Of a DNA stretch of 64,000 nt, positions 16,342 to 26,577 are shown one piece after another. The stretch is taken from assembly GCA_013416445.1 (NCBI GenBank), contig JACCER010000001.1:372001-436000 (forward strand), written 5' to 3'. The translations under genes and the position numbers were made by a program. Each line of letters begins with the position of its first letter. Within the stretch, counting starts at the first letter, position 1. The DNA comes from Alcaligenaceae bacterium. GTDB taxonomy: Bacteria; Pseudomonadota; Gammaproteobacteria; Burkholderiales; Burkholderiaceae_B. The notes under the pieces were generated by a model. It had not been told where the DNA came from. It saw only the letters and a program-made list of their open reading frames with translations, and did not search any database.

Positions 16342-16638
16342 TCATATCTGCTCGAAGTGGTCAAAATGACGTTCGGTAAATGCGTCGTGGCTGCTGACCT
16401 CATCAACGCGGGCATTCGGCGGGCCTACGTGCAGCCATGAAAGCATGCGGTCAACCTGATCATGCGGCCCTTGCAGCAATGCCTCGACCGATCCGTCGTT
16501 GGCATTGCGTACCCAGCCAGTAACACCCAGCATATGCGCATGGCGCACCGTGGCAATACGAAACCCCACCCCTTGTACTCGACCGCTTATCTGCACTGAA
16601 AGTGTCTCGACACGACTATTTTTATCTAACTTTTTCAT
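16342..16638 (-). CDS. acyP: Acylphosphatase
   Basis: A 98-residue enzyme that hydrolyses acyl phosphates. The phosphate-binding loop is GRVQGVGFR with catalytic R27, and the catalytic asparagine is N45 in GWVRNANDGSVEA. The start at 16638 is preferred over a TTG 11 codons upstream because it matches the family length (about 90-98). It converges on cbpM with a 33-base gap. The gene upstream on the other strand is a universal stress protein. Confidence 0.92.
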   Translation of the reverse strand: MKKLDKNSRVETLSVQISGRVQGVGFRIATVRHAHMLGVTGWVRNANDGSVEALLQGPHDQVDRMLSWLHVGPPNARVDEVSSHDAFTERHFDHFEQI

Positions 16639-16805
16639 ATATTCAAAAACAAAATTACCAGCCGCGGTCAACGCAACAACCGGCTTGAGAAATCAATATC
16701 AAACTTGTCTGGAAAGACGTATTCGACTATCCATGTAAAATCAGCATGCCCTGAATTGCAACAAGGCACCCGAACAGAAGTAAATAACAAGGCCCATGAC
16801 TACTC

Positions 16806-16853
16806 TTGATCTAGATCATGACGCCAATTGCTCTGTAATCTAATATAAAGCAG
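16806..16853 (+). promoter_or_regulatory. FNR/ANR-type class II promoter for the universal stress protein
   Basis: TTGAT at 16806-16810, four bases, then ATCAT at 16815-16819 match the FNR/ANR consensus TTGAT-N4-ATCAA in nine of ten positions. TAATAT at 16841-16846 is a good -10 element. A start about seven bases after it (near 16853) puts the box centre close to -41, the position used by class II FNR activation. UspA-type genes are often FNR/ANR targets in proteobacteria. Confidence 0.72.
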
Positions 16854-16918
16854 CTGCCCCTGTCGCGCCAACGGCGCCACCCAGACGGTATCTGCAGGCA
16901 ACTTTCAACGAGGCTCCC

Positions 16919-17344
16919 ATGAGAACCATACTTGTACCGGTAGACGGCTCTGAATCTTCCGCTCGCGCTGTAAAGGCCGCCATCAAGGCTGCCACCGAAT
17001 TCGGCGGCAGCAAGCTGCTATTGCTTACCGTACAACCCCCCATCATTTCAGGCAACGTCACGCGTTTTTTCTCGACAGATGCCATACAAGACTACTATCA
17101 AGATGAAGGCCATAACGCTTTGCTGTCCGCCAAAGCCGTACTGGATGAAGCTGGCGTGCCCTATACCGAAGCTATCGAAGTCGGCCCGGTTGCCGCTACC
17201 ATTGCCAATTACGCCAAGAACAACAATTGTGACATGATCATCATGGGTACGCGTGGCCTGGGCGCTGTCACGGGCTTTGTGCTGGGTTCGGTAACCACCA
17301 AAGTGCTCAGTATGGTCGATATGCCGGTAGCGCTAGTTAAGTAA
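16919..17344 (+). CDS. Universal stress protein, UspA family
   Basis: A 141-residue single-domain USP. MRTILVPVDGSESS opens the fold and the nucleotide-binding pattern is seen near the end in MGTRGLGAVTGFVLGSVTTKVL, which fits the ATP-binding G-x2-G-x9-G(S/T) subgroup. A probable oxygen-responsive promoter lies at 16806-16853, suggesting induction when oxygen is low. It converges on zwf with only a six-base gap and no visible terminator. Confidence 0.93.
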   Translation: MRTILVPVDGSESSARAVKAAIKAATEFGGSKLLLLTVQPPIISGNVTRFFSTDAIQDYYQDEGHNALLSAKAVLDEAGVPYTEAIEVGPVAATIANYAKNNNCDMIIMGTRGLGAVTGFVLGSVTTKVLSMVDMPVALVK

Positions 17345-17350
17345 ACCTGC

Positions 17351-18751
17351 TTATGCCGGGCCGGGGTCATGCCAGCCGCCATAACCGGCGACCAAGGTAT
17401 TTGCCTCTTCGGGCCCCCAACTGCCCGGCAAATAAGTAACGGCCTTGTGATGCTTGCTTAGTACCGGTTCAAGCACCGTCCAGGCGGCTTCAATAGCCCG
17501 TTCACTGGTAAACAAGGCCCTATCACCTGCCATCGCATCAGCCAGCAAGCGCTCGTAGGGCATATCGGCGGAAGGATCCATATCCAGCAGGTATAGCTCA
17601 CGCTGCTGACCCACAAACTCTTTGCCTGGCCGTTTTACCCTGGCCGCCAGCGCCACCGCCGAACTGGGCGATAGCCTAAAGCGTATATAGTTGGCTCGCC
17701 CGTTAACAGGTTGCGAATCCGAAAACAACTGCTGCGGCGGCGCCTTCAGCTGGACCAGCACTTCGCCCGCATCAGTGGCCAGATGCTTCCCGGAACGCAA
17801 AAACCACGGCACACCCGACCATCTCCAGGAATCAATGAACAAGCGCAAGGCGCAAAACGTTTCAACATCGGAATGGGCATCGACATGAGGCTCGGTGCGA
17901 TAGCCTTGATATTGCCCCCTGACCAGATCGTTCACATGCACCGGCCGCATTGCCTGGAAAACCTTGGCTTTTTCCGCATGCACCGCGGCGTAGCCTTGAA
18001 AAGCCGGTGGCTCCATGGCCAGCAAGGCCACAATCTGGAACAGGTGGTTCTGGACGACATCGCGCAAGCAACCTGCGCTTTCGTAGAATGAGCCGCGATT
18101 CCCTATGCCAAAACTTTCAGCCAGTGTGATTTGCACGCTGTCGACGTGATTGCGGTTCCAGATAGGTTCAAGAAAAGAATTGGCGAAACGGAAATAAAGA
18201 ATGTTCATGATCGCTTCTTTGCCAAGGAAGTGGTCAATACGAAAAATAGCGTCTTCGGGAAAAACAGTGCTGGCCATCTGATTGAGCTGACGGGCGGATT
18301 CCAGATCGCGTCCAAAAGGTTTTTCGACGATAACCCGCGCGCCCGCCGCCAGACCGGCAGCAGACAAGCTTTGAATTACCGTGGCGAACAGGGACGGCGG
18401 GATGGCAAGATAATGGGCCGGATGAACCGCCCCGCCCAATGCCTGCTTCAGCCGGGCAAAAGTGTTGGGGTCGTTGTAGTCGCCATTGACATAACGGATC
18501 AGTTCGAACAAGCGTTCAAACGCGGGCTGATCATCGATTCCACCCGCCTGTCGCAGGCTTTGCTCGATGTGATCGCGAAGCTGGACTGTGCTTAGGGCTG
18601 ATGACGCCACCCCTACTACAGGCACAGTCAGCACCCCGCTTTTGACCATGGCATATAGCGCTGGAAATATTTTTTTCCGGGCCAAGTCGCCCGTCATGCC
18701 AAACAACACCAAGGCGTCTGCCGCTGTAGATGGACGATAACCGGGATTCAT
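17351..18751 (-). CDS. zwf: Glucose-6-phosphate 1-dehydrogenase
   Basis: A 466-residue enzyme of the oxidative pentose phosphate pathway, converting glucose 6-phosphate to 6-phosphogluconolactone. It shows the dinucleotide fold [15 protein letters not shown] at 17-30 and the substrate-binding/catalytic RIDHFLGKE at 171-179, with EKPFG at 143-147. The start ATG overlaps the gnd stop by four bases (ATGA), so the two are translationally coupled as a gnd-zwf operon. No pgl, edd or eda is next to it. Confidence 0.96.
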   Translation of the reverse strand: MNPGYRPSTAADALVLFGMTGDLARKKIFPALYAMVKSGVLTVPVVGVASSALSTVQLRDHIEQSLRQAGGIDDQPAFERLFELIRYVNGDYNDPNTFARLKQALGGAVHPAHYLAIPPSLFATVIQSLSAAGLAAGARVIVEKPFGRDLESARQLNQMASTVFPEDAIFRIDHFLGKEAIMNILYFRFANSFLEPIWNRNHVDSVQITLAESFGIGNRGSFYESAGCLRDVVQNHLFQIVALLAMEPPAFQGYAAVHAEKAKVFQAMRPVHVNDLVRGQYQGYRTEPHVDAHSDVETFCALRLFIDSWRWSGVPWFLRSGKHLATDAGEVLVQLKAPPQQLFSDSQPVNGRANYIRFRLSPSSAVALAARVKRPGKEFVGQQRELYLLDMDPSADMPYERLLADAMAGDRALFTSERAIEAAWTVLEPVLSKHHKAVTYLPGSWGPEEANTLVAGYGGWHDPGPA

Positions 18752-19770
18752 GCAATAGGCCCTTCTTTTGGTTTTTCAATGTGGCCACCAAACTGTTTTC
18801 GCATGGCTGACAGCACACGATTGGCATAGTCGGCATTGCCGCGCGATTCAAAGCGTGAAAAAAGTGCGGCGCTAAGAACTGGCGTGGGAACCCCCTGATC
18901 GATCGCTGCCGCCAGAGCCCAGCGCCCTTCGCCTGAATCGGAGACATGACCGGTATAGTCGTCTAGACCCGGATCGCCCTGCAGCGCCGCCGCAGTCAGG
19001 TCGAGCAACCAGGAACCTATGACACTGCCGCGCCGCCACAGCTCAGTAATTTCAGGCAGGTCGAAATCATATTGATAATGCTCGGGATGGCGCAAAGGCG
19101 TGGTCTCGGCATCGGTTGCGCGCTTATGCTGCCCAATATCGGCATTATGCAAAATATTCATGCCTTCGGCATAGGCAGCCATGATGCCGTATTCGATGCC
19201 GTTATGCACCATCTTGACGAAATGCCCTGCTCCGTGGGGACCGCAATGCAAATAGCCCTGGTCAGCAGTGCCTGATGTACGGCCAGGTGTTGCTGACACG
19301 GCGTCCGCCCCAGGAGCCAGGGCGGCAAAAACTGGTTCCAAGTGCTGAAAGGTGCCGGCCTCGCCGCCTATCATCAGACAATAGCCGCGCTCTAGTCCAG
19401 CCACACCGCCGCTGGTCCCGACATCAAGATAATGCAGGCCTTTTTTTTCAAGTTCGGCGGCGCGGCGGATATCGTCGTGATAAGACGAGTTGCCACCGTC
19501 GATAATGATATCGCCCTTTTGCAGCAATGGCAGCAATTCGTCGAGCACCGTGTCGACGACAGCGGCCGGAACCATAAGCCAGATGGCACGCGGGGCCGAC
19601 AGGCTGGCAACAAAGCTGTCCAGTGTCGAGCAGGCGGTGGCCCCCAGGGCGGCCAGGGGAGCCAGGGCGTCGGGATGGCTGTCGTACACCACGCAGTCCT
19701 GGCCATGTTTTAACAGGCGTTGCACCATGTTGTTGCCCATGCGACCTAAGCCCACCATCCCTATTTGCAT
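18748..19770 (-). CDS. gnd: 6-phosphogluconate dehydrogenase, decarboxylating (short form)
   Basis: A 340-residue oxidative decarboxylase producing ribulose 5-phosphate. It has [19 protein letters not shown] at the N-terminus, [30 protein letters not shown], and the catalytic region [14 protein letters not shown]. It is shorter than the 470-residue E. coli Gnd and belongs to the short GndA/YqeC group, many of which prefer NAD. The start at 19770 has GGAG upstream; the open frame extends 46 codons further without similarity. A terminator-like hairpin lies about 80 bases upstream in the presumed leader. Confidence 0.93.
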   Translation of the reverse strand: MQIGMVGLGRMGNNMVQRLLKHGQDCVVYDSHPDALAPLAALGATACSTLDSFVASLSAPRAIWLMVPAAVVDTVLDELLPLLQKGDIIIDGGNSSYHDDIRRAAELEKKGLHYLDVGTSGGVAGLERGYCLMIGGEAGTFQHLEPVFAALAPGADAVSATPGRTSGTADQGYLHCGPHGAGHFVKMVHNGIEYGIMAAYAEGMNILHNADIGQHKRATDAETTPLRHPEHYQYDFDLPEITELWRRGSVIGSWLLDLTAAALQGDPGLDDYTGHVSDSGEGRWALAAAIDQGVPTPVLSAALFSRFESRGNADYANRVLSAMRKQFGGHIEKPKEGPIA

Positions 19771-19852
19771 TGTGTTTCTCCAAAAAAGCTGCAACCTTAA
19801 CCCATAACGATCTAGACTATCTAATAGGGGCCAGGGTTCAATAAAAGCCCGT

Positions 19853-19891
19853 AAAAAAAAGCTAAGGCAATTGTCGCTGGCAAATTGCCTT
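19853..19891 (-). terminator. Terminator-like hairpin upstream of gnd-zwf
   Basis: AAGGCAATT at 19864-19872 and AATTGCCTT at 19883-19891 form a perfect 9-bp stem with a 10-base loop. On the minus strand it is followed three bases later by eight Ts (19853-19860). It faces the gnd-zwf direction but lies upstream of gnd, inside the 5' region of the divergent redoxin gene. It could attenuate gnd-zwf, or stop antisense read-through from the slipin operon across the redoxin gene. Confidence 0.6.
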
Positions 19892-19908
19892 GCTTCAGGG
19901 GCATGCAC

Positions 19909-20391
19909 ATGAATGATATCTCTTATGAACAGGCGCCGGACTTAAGCGTCAGCCTATGGCTTAACACCCCCAACGATATCTCGCTGACATCCTTGCGCGG
20001 CCGGGTCATTGTGCTGCACGCCTTCCAGATGCTGTGCCCCGCCTGCGTGTCGCATGCCCTGCCGCAAGCCAAGGCCATACACCAGGCTTTTCCACCCGAC
20101 AGGCTGTGTGTCATTGGCCTGCATACCGTGTTCGAACACCACGACGCCATGACGCCAATAGCCCTGAAAGCTTTCATACACGAATATCGCCTGTCGTTTC
20201 CCATAGGAATAGACCAGGACGCGCCCGACAACCCTATCCCCATAACCATGCAGGCGTATCGTCTGCAGGGCACGCCTAGCCTGATCTTGATCGACAAAAT
20301 CGGCAATATAAGGCTGCATCATTTCGGGCACCTGGACGACTTGCATGTCGGCGCAGCCATAGGTCAGCTGCTTACTGAAAAACCAGGCTGA
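19909..20391 (+). CDS. Redoxin/thioredoxin-fold protein with CPAC motif
   Basis: A 160-residue cytosolic thioredoxin-fold protein of the TlpA/AhpC-TSA type without a signal peptide. The strand VIVLHAFQM is followed by the active site LCPACVSH (CxxC), then the cis-proline region QGTPSLILIDKIG. A thiol-disulfide reductase or peroxiredoxin-like role is likely; the redox partner is unknown. ATG at 19909 is chosen because AGGGG lies about nine bases upstream; ATG at 19903 and TTG at 19885 are alternatives. It converges on the slipin gene with a three-base gap. Confidence 0.8.
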   Translation: MNDISYEQAPDLSVSLWLNTPNDISLTSLRGRVIVLHAFQMLCPACVSHALPQAKAIHQAFPPDRLCVIGLHTVFEHHDAMTPIALKAFIHEYRLSFPIGIDQDAPDNPIPITMQAYRLQGTPSLILIDKIGNIRLHHFGHLDDLHVGAAIGQLLTEKPG

Positions 20392-20394
20392 CGC

Positions 20395-21153
20395 CTAAGC
20401 CTTTTTACCCATCAACGATGACAGCAGGTCTACCGGTATCGGAAACACCAGCGTAGAGCTTTTATCGCCAGCAACCTGGGTCAGGGTCTGCAGATAGCGC
20501 AACTGCATGGCCGATGGCTGGGCGGCCAGGATCTCAGCTGCTTCCATCAGGGCCTGAGCCGCCTGCCTTTCCCCCTCAGCATGAATGACCTTGGCGCGGC
20601 GCTCACGTTCCGCTTCAGCCTGACGGGCAATGGCGCGCACCATGCTTTCGTTCAGGTCGATGTGCTTGATTTCAACGTTAGTCACCTTGATGCCCCAGGA
20701 GTCGGTTTGCGCGTCGAGAATTTGCTGTATGTCGAGGTTGAGTTTTTCGCGCTCTGACAGCATTTCGTCGAGTTCATGTTTACCCAGCACCGCCCGCAGC
20801 GTAGTCTGGGCCAACTGGCTGGTGGCTTCCAGGTAGCGCTCTACCTGGATAATTGCCTTTTCAGGTGCCACCACCCTGAAATACAACACCGCATTCACCT
20901 TCACCGAAACGTTGTCGCGCGAGATGACATCCTGGCTGGGTACATCCATGGTGACTACCCGCAAGTCTACGCGCACCATTTGCTGCAAAACCGGAATCAC
21001 AAAAATCAGCCCCGGCCCTTTCACTTTGCTGAAACGCCCCAAGGTAAATATGACGCCACGCTGGTATTCGCGCAAAATCTTGATGGCGTTGAACGTAATC
21101 AGCAACAGCACGATAACGACAACGCTCAGGATAATATTGAATCCATAAAACAT
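20395..21153 (-). CDS. Slipin (SPFH/stomatin family membrane protein)
   Basis: A 252-residue protein with one N-terminal membrane helix ([18 protein letters not shown]), then the SPFH/band 7 domain ([40 protein letters not shown]) and a charged helical region ([20 protein letters not shown]). Slipins oligomerise in the membrane and partner with NfeD proteases. The nfeD gene lies directly upstream with a 14-base gap, the conserved slipin-NfeD pair. The start at 21153 has AGGGGA upstream. Confidence 0.93.
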   Translation of the reverse strand: MFYGFNIILSVVVIVLLLITFNAIKILREYQRGVIFTLGRFSKVKGPGLIFVIPVLQQMVRVDLRVVTMDVPSQDVISRDNVSVKVNAVLYFRVVAPEKAIIQVERYLEATSQLAQTTLRAVLGKHELDEMLSEREKLNLDIQQILDAQTDSWGIKVTNVEIKHIDLNESMVRAIARQAEAERERRAKVIHAEGERQAAQALMEAAEILAAQPSAMQLRYLQTLTQVAGDKSSTLVFPIPVDLLSSLMGKKA

Positions 21154-21167
21154 GATGCTTCCCCTTT

Positions 21168-22532
21168 TCAAGGCTGAACCGCAGCAGTTTGAACCATGCG
21201 TATTACTTGCAGAGTCAGACCATCCATAGCCACCACCCGCACCCGATCTCCCGGCGCCAATGGTTCGTTACATTTCACCCGCCAGCTTTCACCGCGTACA
21301 TCGGCATAAGCCGTGCCCCCGGCCACGCTGGCCACCACCCCTTCCAGGCCCAGCATTTCTTCTTTGCCACTGACCACTTTCAATCTCCGGGAACGAAGCG
21401 CCATCATGCCGGTCAGGAAGATCAGAACCGCGCTGGCTACGGCAAGCCCCAGTAAAAAAGGAATAGACAAATCAAACTCCGCAATACCGGTGTTGGTCAG
21501 GAATACGCCCCCGAGCACAAAGGCGATGATTCCACCTACCCCAAGCACCCCGAAGCTGGGCAGAAAAGCCTCAGCTATCATCATGGTCGCTCCTGCTGCT
21601 ATCAGGGCCACCCCCGCCCAATTGACGGGCAACATCTGGAAGGCATACAAGCCCAGCAAAAGACAAATAATGCCCGCCACCCCTGGCAAGGCGGCGCCAG
21701 GATTGGTCAATTCAAAGAACAAGCCATATATGCCCACCATCATGAGCACAAGCGCGACTTGCGGGTTGGCCAGCAAAGTCATGATGCTGGTGTGCCAGTC
21801 GGGTACGATACGAATCAGGCTGACGCCGGTGGTGTCCAGGCGCACCACTTTGCCGTTATCCAGCGTGATCGATCTGCCATTGATTTTTTTCAACAAATCT
21901 TGCACGTTGTTGGCGATCAAGTCTATGACACCCGCTTTCAGTGCTTCCTGGGCAGACATGCTACTTGCGTCATAGACCGCTTTTTCGGCAAAGTCGGCAT
22001 TGCGGCCGCGCAACTGGGCCAGACTGCGAATATATGCGGCGGCGTCGTTAGTGACCTTGTCGGTCATGGTGTCGCCGCTGGTTTTTTTATCAGTGCCTGT
22101 CAGTGGCTTGTCGGTTGTACCGCCCACGCCTATGGATACCGGCGAGGCCGCCCCCAGGTTGCTTGCCGGGGTCATGGCGGCGATATGGCTGGCATACAAG
22201 ATAAAGGTACCGGCACTGGCAGCGCGGGCGCCGCCCGGACTGACGAAGGTAGCCACTGGAATAGGCGAGGCAAGTATTTGCGTAACGATGGAACGCATGG
22301 AGGTGTCAAGCCCCCCAGGGGTGTCCATTTCAATGACAAGCAATTCAGCATTTTCCTGGACAGCACGCGCCAGGCCGCGTTCGAAAAAGTCAGAGGACGC
22401 CGGGCTGATCACACCATGCAACTGTAGCACCACCACCGTGGGCGTTGCTGCAAAAGCCGGACCGAGCCACGCTCCGAAAAAAGCCAGTAAGCACAGCAAC
22501 AGGCTGCCAGCCCATGTTCTTGCCTTGCTCAT
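21168..22532 (-). CDS. nfeD: NfeD family membrane serine protease (NfeD1b type)
   Basis: A 454-residue protein with a signal peptide ([19 protein letters not shown]) and an N-terminal ClpP-class protease domain. The oxyanion region is [11 protein letters not shown] and the serine lies in [19 protein letters not shown]. Four or five membrane helices follow from about residue 230, then a soluble OB-fold NfeD domain at the end. In archaea the equivalent (PH1510) cleaves the C-terminus of its slipin partner, encoded here just downstream. AAGGAGGG lies six bases before ATG 22532, a strong ribosome binding site. Confidence 0.92.
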   Translation of the reverse strand: MSKARTWAGSLLLCLLAFFGAWLGPAFAATPTVVVLQLHGVISPASSDFFERGLARAVQENAELLVIEMDTPGGLDTSMRSIVTQILASPIPVATFVSPGGARAASAGTFILYASHIAAMTPASNLGAASPVSIGVGGTTDKPLTGTDKKTSGDTMTDKVTNDAAAYIRSLAQLRGRNADFAEKAVYDASSMSAQEALKAGVIDLIANNVQDLLKKINGRSITLDNGKVVRLDTTGVSLIRIVPDWHTSIMTLLANPQVALVLMMVGIYGLFFELTNPGAALPGVAGIICLLLGLYAFQMLPVNWAGVALIAAGATMMIAEAFLPSFGVLGVGGIIAFVLGGVFLTNTGIAEFDLSIPFLLGLAVASAVLIFLTGMMALRSRRLKVVSGKEEMLGLEGVVASVAGGTAYADVRGESWRVKCNEPLAPGDRVRVVAMDGLTLQVIRMVQTAAVQP

Positions 22533-22651
22533 GTTGACCCTCCTTGAGCGGCCCAAGGCCCTGGGAGCGAGCCTTTTGCCATGCTGTTGCCCTAGCGCCA
22601 GCGGTCATCCTGCTGCCTGCGCGGCACCTGCCGAGCAGGCCGGACACCAAT

Positions 22652-23035
22652 TCAGTATAGGCCGTTTATTTCGTTTGCCAAGATCAAGGCGTGGTTATGC
22701 TTGATGTCTTTGGCGGCATACACCAGGGTAATGGGTTTGCCCTTGGCTGCTGCAATTAGGTCTTGCATGCGCTTTTTTTGTTCAGGCGTATGCAGTTCTT
22801 GTTGATAACTATCGCCAAAGCCTTTCCAGTTTTCCACCTTGTGCCCAAACCACGTACGCAACGCTGGACTGGGCGCCAGTTCTTTATTCCATTCGTCAAA
22901 CTGGAAGTCTTCTTTGGCAACTCCGCGCGGCCAGAGTCGGTCAACGAAAACGCGGTAGCCATCATCAGCTTCAGGCGCATCGTAAGCGCGCTTTATGCGC
23001 ACATGCAAAGGCTGGTCAGCAATTTTCGAGGTCAT
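22652..23035 (-). CDS. DUF488 family protein (YeaO-like)
   Basis: A 127-residue cytosolic protein with the DUF488 signature: IKRAYDAPEADDGYRVFVDR then LWPRGV near the N-terminus, EWNKELAPSPALRTWFGH in the middle and ITLVYAAKDIKHNHALIL near the end. The family function is not established. It lies 119 bases upstream of nfeD on the same strand, and GGGGAA precedes the start. The 220 bases beyond its start lead into the composite repeat at 23257. Confidence 0.9.
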   Translation of the reverse strand: MTSKIADQPLHVRIKRAYDAPEADDGYRVFVDRLWPRGVAKEDFQFDEWNKELAPSPALRTWFGHKVENWKGFGDSYQQELHTPEQKKRMQDLIAAAKGKPITLVYAAKDIKHNHALILANEINGLY

Positions 23036-23256
23036 GATGTTCCCCTTTTTTCAAATGCCTGTTTACGTGTTCATGCACGTAGATACACTACTTACTTTAG
23101 GCTCAAGCCGCGTTGCTTGCAATCCCTTTCTGGCTATCGTTGTAGGCTGTAGATCGGATTAGTGAAGCGTAGAAAGAATGTCTGGATCATATTCAACGCA
23201 AATATTTACAGCACATGGCGGCATTGTCGGGCTTTGGCGACGGCGCCTGGTTCTGG

Positions 23257-23820
23257 TGACGCTATCGGTTTCTTATGACGTTGTCGGTTTCTTATGACGT
23301 TGTCTGGGGTGGGTGAAGCTCAGTGCGGCACGGCGTGCTTGTTTCCGCGTCTGCCTCGTACAGCCGGGCGTCGGCCGAACTCGCTGCGCTCAAACAACGG
23401 CCGCCGACAGCCCCCGGCTTCCCTTCGTCAGCACGCGGCGCACGCCTACCGCCGCACTGAGCTTCACCCACCCCAGACAACTGCGTAACAGAAAATTGGC
23501 CGGCCTGACGGCCTTGCAGCCTGAAAAGCTGGTTTTACTGGCACGGCTGGTCGATGATGTAGTGCTGATTCAAATATCGCTGATGCAAAAAGTCGGGTGT
23601 GTCGGGGGCTGTGCAGGCGCCTTGCGCAAGCCGTTACGGTCAGCGCCATCGAGGAGGCAAGGCCGCGGCTGTCCGAGCCCGGCGGGGGTCGGACCACTGG
23701 TCCGACCGGGCGAGTTCCGCGGACGCCTCGATGGCGCTGATCGTAACGGGAACCCCGCCAGGGGCGCAGCGCGTGAAGCCGAAACAGCCCCCGACACACC
23801 CGACTTTCGCAAGAACGAAA
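23257..23820. repeat. Composite inverted-repeat element, copy A
   Basis: A noncoding repeat shared with 36632-37290 in the same orientation. In order: two 19-base tandem units (23257-23294); hairpin 1 with perfect 28-bp arms (23302-23329 and 23451-23478) and a 121-base loop; a linker of about 110 bases; hairpin 2 with perfect 22-bp outer arms (23591-23612 and 23784-23805), 23-bp inner arms with one mismatch (23632-23654 and 23726-23748) and a perfect 10-bp central palindrome (23687-23707). It ends in CTTTCGCAAGAACGAAAA. Short frames inside it differ between copies by amino-acid-changing substitutions, so coding is unlikely. It ends about 40 bases before the 3' end of fumC. Confidence 0.9.
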
Positions 23821-23861
23821 AAACGCAGGCCAATGACTCCCGTTACGAAGGCATAACCATA

Positions 23862-25256
23862 TCAGGTATGCGTCATATCCATGGGTACTATCCATGTGTC
23901 ATATTGCCTGGCCGTAACATACCCCAAAGCCAGCGCCGCCTCACGCAACGTGGTTTGCTCTTTCTGGGCTTTCTTGGCAATGGCGGCCGCCTTGTCATAG
24001 CCTATATGCCGATTCAAGGCGGTTACCAGCATCAGGTTCTTTTCCAGGTTTTCGGCTATGCGCTCCCGATTCGGCTCAAGGCCCACGGCGCAGTGGTCGT
24101 TGAACGCCAGACACGCATCGCTAAGCAATTCTATGCTTTCCAGCACATTATGAACCATGACTGGCTTGTATACATTCAACTGGAAATTACCCTGCGAACC
24201 CGCAAAAGCCGTGGCTGCATCATTGCCAAACACCTGTACGCACACCATGGTCATCGCCTCGCACTGCGTGGGGTTGACCTTGCCCGGCATAATCGACGAA
24301 CCCGGCTCGTTATCAGGTATGTGCAGTTCACCTATGCCGCAACGCGGCCCGCTGGCCAGCCAGCGTACATCGTTGGCCATTTTCATTAGCCCTCCCGCGA
24401 GTGTGCGTAACGATGCCGATAAATTAACCAGCGCATCGTGGGCCGACAAGGCAAAAAATTTGTTATCGGCCGACCGGAAAGGCAAACCAGTAATCTGAGC
24501 AATATTCGCGGCCGCCACAACGCCAAAACGCGGATGCGAATTTAGGCCAGTGCCCACCGCCGTCCCGCCTATGGCTAAATCGTAGATGCCTGGAAGGTCG
24601 GACTGTATGCCATCGAGGGCGAAATCAATTTGTGCCACCCAGCCGCCAATTTCCTGACCCAGCGTAATGGGGGTGGCGTCTTGCAGGTGCGTGCGCCCCG
24701 TCTTGACGATGTCATTGAATTCATCCGCCTTTTGCGCCAGCGTGGTACGCAGTTTTCCTACAGATGGAAATAATTTGGCGGCTAATTCCTGAGCCACGGC
24801 AATATGCATGGCTGTGGGAAAAGTATCGTTCGAAGACTGGCCCCGGTTGACATGGTCGTTGGGGTGCACCGGCTGCTTGCTGCCTACCTCGCCGCCGGCC
24901 AGCTCTATGGCGCGATTGGCAATGACTTCGTTGGCATTCATGTTCGACTGCGTGCCTGAGCCTGTCTGAAAAACCACCAGGGGGAATTCGCCATCCAGCT
25001 TGCCGTTGATCACTTCATCGGCCGCCTGCGTTATGAGGTTGGCGATATCAGTGGGCAGTTCGCCGAGTTCGGCATTGGCCTGCGCTGCCGCCTTTTTCAA
25101 GGTGCCCAAGGCAGATATGACGGGCGCCTGCCACTTGAAGCGCGCCACGCCTATTGGGAAATTTTCGATAGAGCGCTGGGTTTGTGCCCCCCAATAGTGC
25201 GCGGCAGGAACTGCAATCTCGCCCATGGAATCGGTTTCTATACGGGTAGCTGGCAT
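23862..25256 (-). CDS. fumC: Class II fumarate hydratase
   Basis: A 464-residue oxygen-stable fumarase of the TCA cycle (fumarate to L-malate). The superfamily signature [17 protein letters not shown] lies around residue 318, with [13 protein letters not shown] and [17 protein letters not shown] earlier. AAGGAG precedes ATG at 25256; the frame extends 16 codons further without similarity. The 3' end abuts composite repeat copy A. The Epd-type dehydrogenase gene lies 124 bases upstream on the same strand. Confidence 0.96.
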   Translation of the reverse strand: MPATRIETDSMGEIAVPAAHYWGAQTQRSIENFPIGVARFKWQAPVISALGTLKKAAAQANAELGELPTDIANLITQAADEVINGKLDGEFPLVVFQTGSGTQSNMNANEVIANRAIELAGGEVGSKQPVHPNDHVNRGQSSNDTFPTAMHIAVAQELAAKLFPSVGKLRTTLAQKADEFNDIVKTGRTHLQDATPITLGQEIGGWVAQIDFALDGIQSDLPGIYDLAIGGTAVGTGLNSHPRFGVVAAANIAQITGLPFRSADNKFFALSAHDALVNLSASLRTLAGGLMKMANDVRWLASGPRCGIGELHIPDNEPGSSIMPGKVNPTQCEAMTMVCVQVFGNDAATAFAGSQGNFQLNVYKPVMVHNVLESIELLSDACLAFNDHCAVGLEPNRERIAENLEKNLMLVTALNRHIGYDKAAAIAKKAQKEQTTLREAALALGYVTARQYDTWIVPMDMTHT

Positions 25257-25380
25257 ATTGTGCTCCTTGTGCCTGATTGTCGAAAAAGCGAATACCTGAT
25301 CCAACTATACGCCTGTGCAGGCGGCAAGCTTGTTGCAGCACGGTTCCTGGGCGGTTATGCCTATAGCTAGAACGATGCCT

Positions 25381-26406
25381 CTAGAAGCGTTCCGACCAGA
25401 CCCGAGCGACATCCAGCATGCGGTTGGCGAAGCCCCATTCGTTATCGAACCACACAAAGACATTGGCGAAGCCGTCTCCGTTGGTGCGGGTCTGGCTACC
25501 GTCGATAATGGCTGAATGCGGATTATGGTTGAAGTCTATGGAAGCATGCGGATTATTGGAATAAGCCAGCAGGCCGGGCTGATGGTTGGCGGATTCGATC
25601 AGCAAGGCGTTGAGTTCTTGCGCACTGATATCACGCCCCAGCTTGACCATGAGGTCGATGGCCGACACATTCAGTATGGGCACGCGTATGGCCTTGGCCT
25701 GCACCTTGCCCGCCAGTTGCGGCAACAGGCGCTCTACCCCCTGCGCCAGCCCGGTTGCAACAGGCACAATAGATTGCATGGCAGAGCGCGTGCGACGCAG
25801 GTCGGCGTGGTGATAGCCGTCGATAAGAGGTTGATCGTTCATGACCGAGTGCAGTGTCGTCAGGAAAGTATGGTCAACACCATAGGCCTCGTTCAAAATG
25901 GACAACACCGGAACAATGGCGTTAGTGGTGCAGGAGGCGTTTGAGACTATGCTTTCCTGACCAGACAAACCCGTATCGTTGATGCCGAACACAACGGTAT
26001 AGTCGACATCGGCGGCACTATTGCCAGGATGGGACACCAGTACACGCGGGCACCCGGCATCAATGAAACGCTGGATATCGTTGCGTGTGCTGTAGTGGCC
26101 GGAGCATTCCAGCAACATATCTATATTGAGGCTCTTCCAGTCTACGTCTTCAGGCGTGCGCGCATGGCTGACCTTGACCTCTTTGCCGTTAACAATTAAA
26201 CAGTCAACACCTTGTTCCACCTTGCCCGGAAAGATCCCATGGGTGGAGTCGAATTGCGACAGGTAAGCCATGGTCGCCAGGTCGGCGGGTTCGTTGATAG
26301 CGACAATTTGAAAACGATCTTTTAAAGGAGACTCGTAAAGCGCCCGCAAAACACAACGGCCAATGCGGCCATAGCCGTTAATTGCAAGACGTAAGGGGCG
26401 ACTCAT
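25381..26406 (-). CDS. epd: Erythrose-4-phosphate dehydrogenase-like (GAPDH family)
   Basis: A 341-residue GAPDH-family enzyme with INGYGRIGR at 9-17, the catalytic C159 in SNASCTTN and H186. Several positions are Epd-like rather than GapA-like: SHPGNSAADVDYTVVFGIN, the MNDQPLIDGYHHADLRRTR loop and DFNHNPHSAIIDGSQTR near the end. Epd oxidises erythrose 4-phosphate to 4-phosphoerythronate, the first step of pyridoxal phosphate synthesis, but homologues can act as GAPDH. The upstream open frame adds 40 unrelated residues, so ATG 26406 is chosen. Confidence 0.82.
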   Translation of the reverse strand: MSRPLRLAINGYGRIGRCVLRALYESPLKDRFQIVAINEPADLATMAYLSQFDSTHGIFPGKVEQGVDCLIVNGKEVKVSHARTPEDVDWKSLNIDMLLECSGHYSTRNDIQRFIDAGCPRVLVSHPGNSAADVDYTVVFGINDTGLSGQESIVSNASCTTNAIVPVLSILNEAYGVDHTFLTTLHSVMNDQPLIDGYHHADLRRTRSAMQSIVPVATGLAQGVERLLPQLAGKVQAKAIRVPILNVSAIDLMVKLGRDISAQELNALLIESANHQPGLLAYSNNPHASIDFNHNPHSAIIDGSQTRTNGDGFANVFVWFDNEWGFANRMLDVARVWSERF

Positions 26407-26524
26407 GTGGGACTCTCGGGATATTAAAAAAGTCAAAGGTGAAGCGTAAAGCTGGGACAAGGTATTACTGTATATGAAATTGGCATTGCAGGGTTGGGGT
26501 CGGATTATGCGTAGCCACACAAAC

Positions 26525-26562
26525 AATGCGGCCTGTCCATTATGCTATGAACAGGCCGCATT
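26525..26562. terminator. Strong hairpin between mmsA and epd
   Basis: AATGCGGCCTGT at 26525-26536 and ACAGGCCGCATT at 26551-26562 form a perfect 12-bp stem with a 14-base loop, starting 15 bases after the mmsA stop. The T run after the stem on that strand is short (TTGTTTGTG), so it may end transcription partly or protect the mRNA end. Confidence 0.6.
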
Positions 26563-26577
26563 TATCGTTAAAACACT

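Noticed and set aside
23294-24389. Open frames of 64 and 358 residues starting in composite repeat copy A
   Set aside because: Most of the longer frame is antisense to fumC, and the rest is repeat sequence. The 64-residue frame is also present in copy B, but with amino-acid-changing differences and no ribosome binding site.
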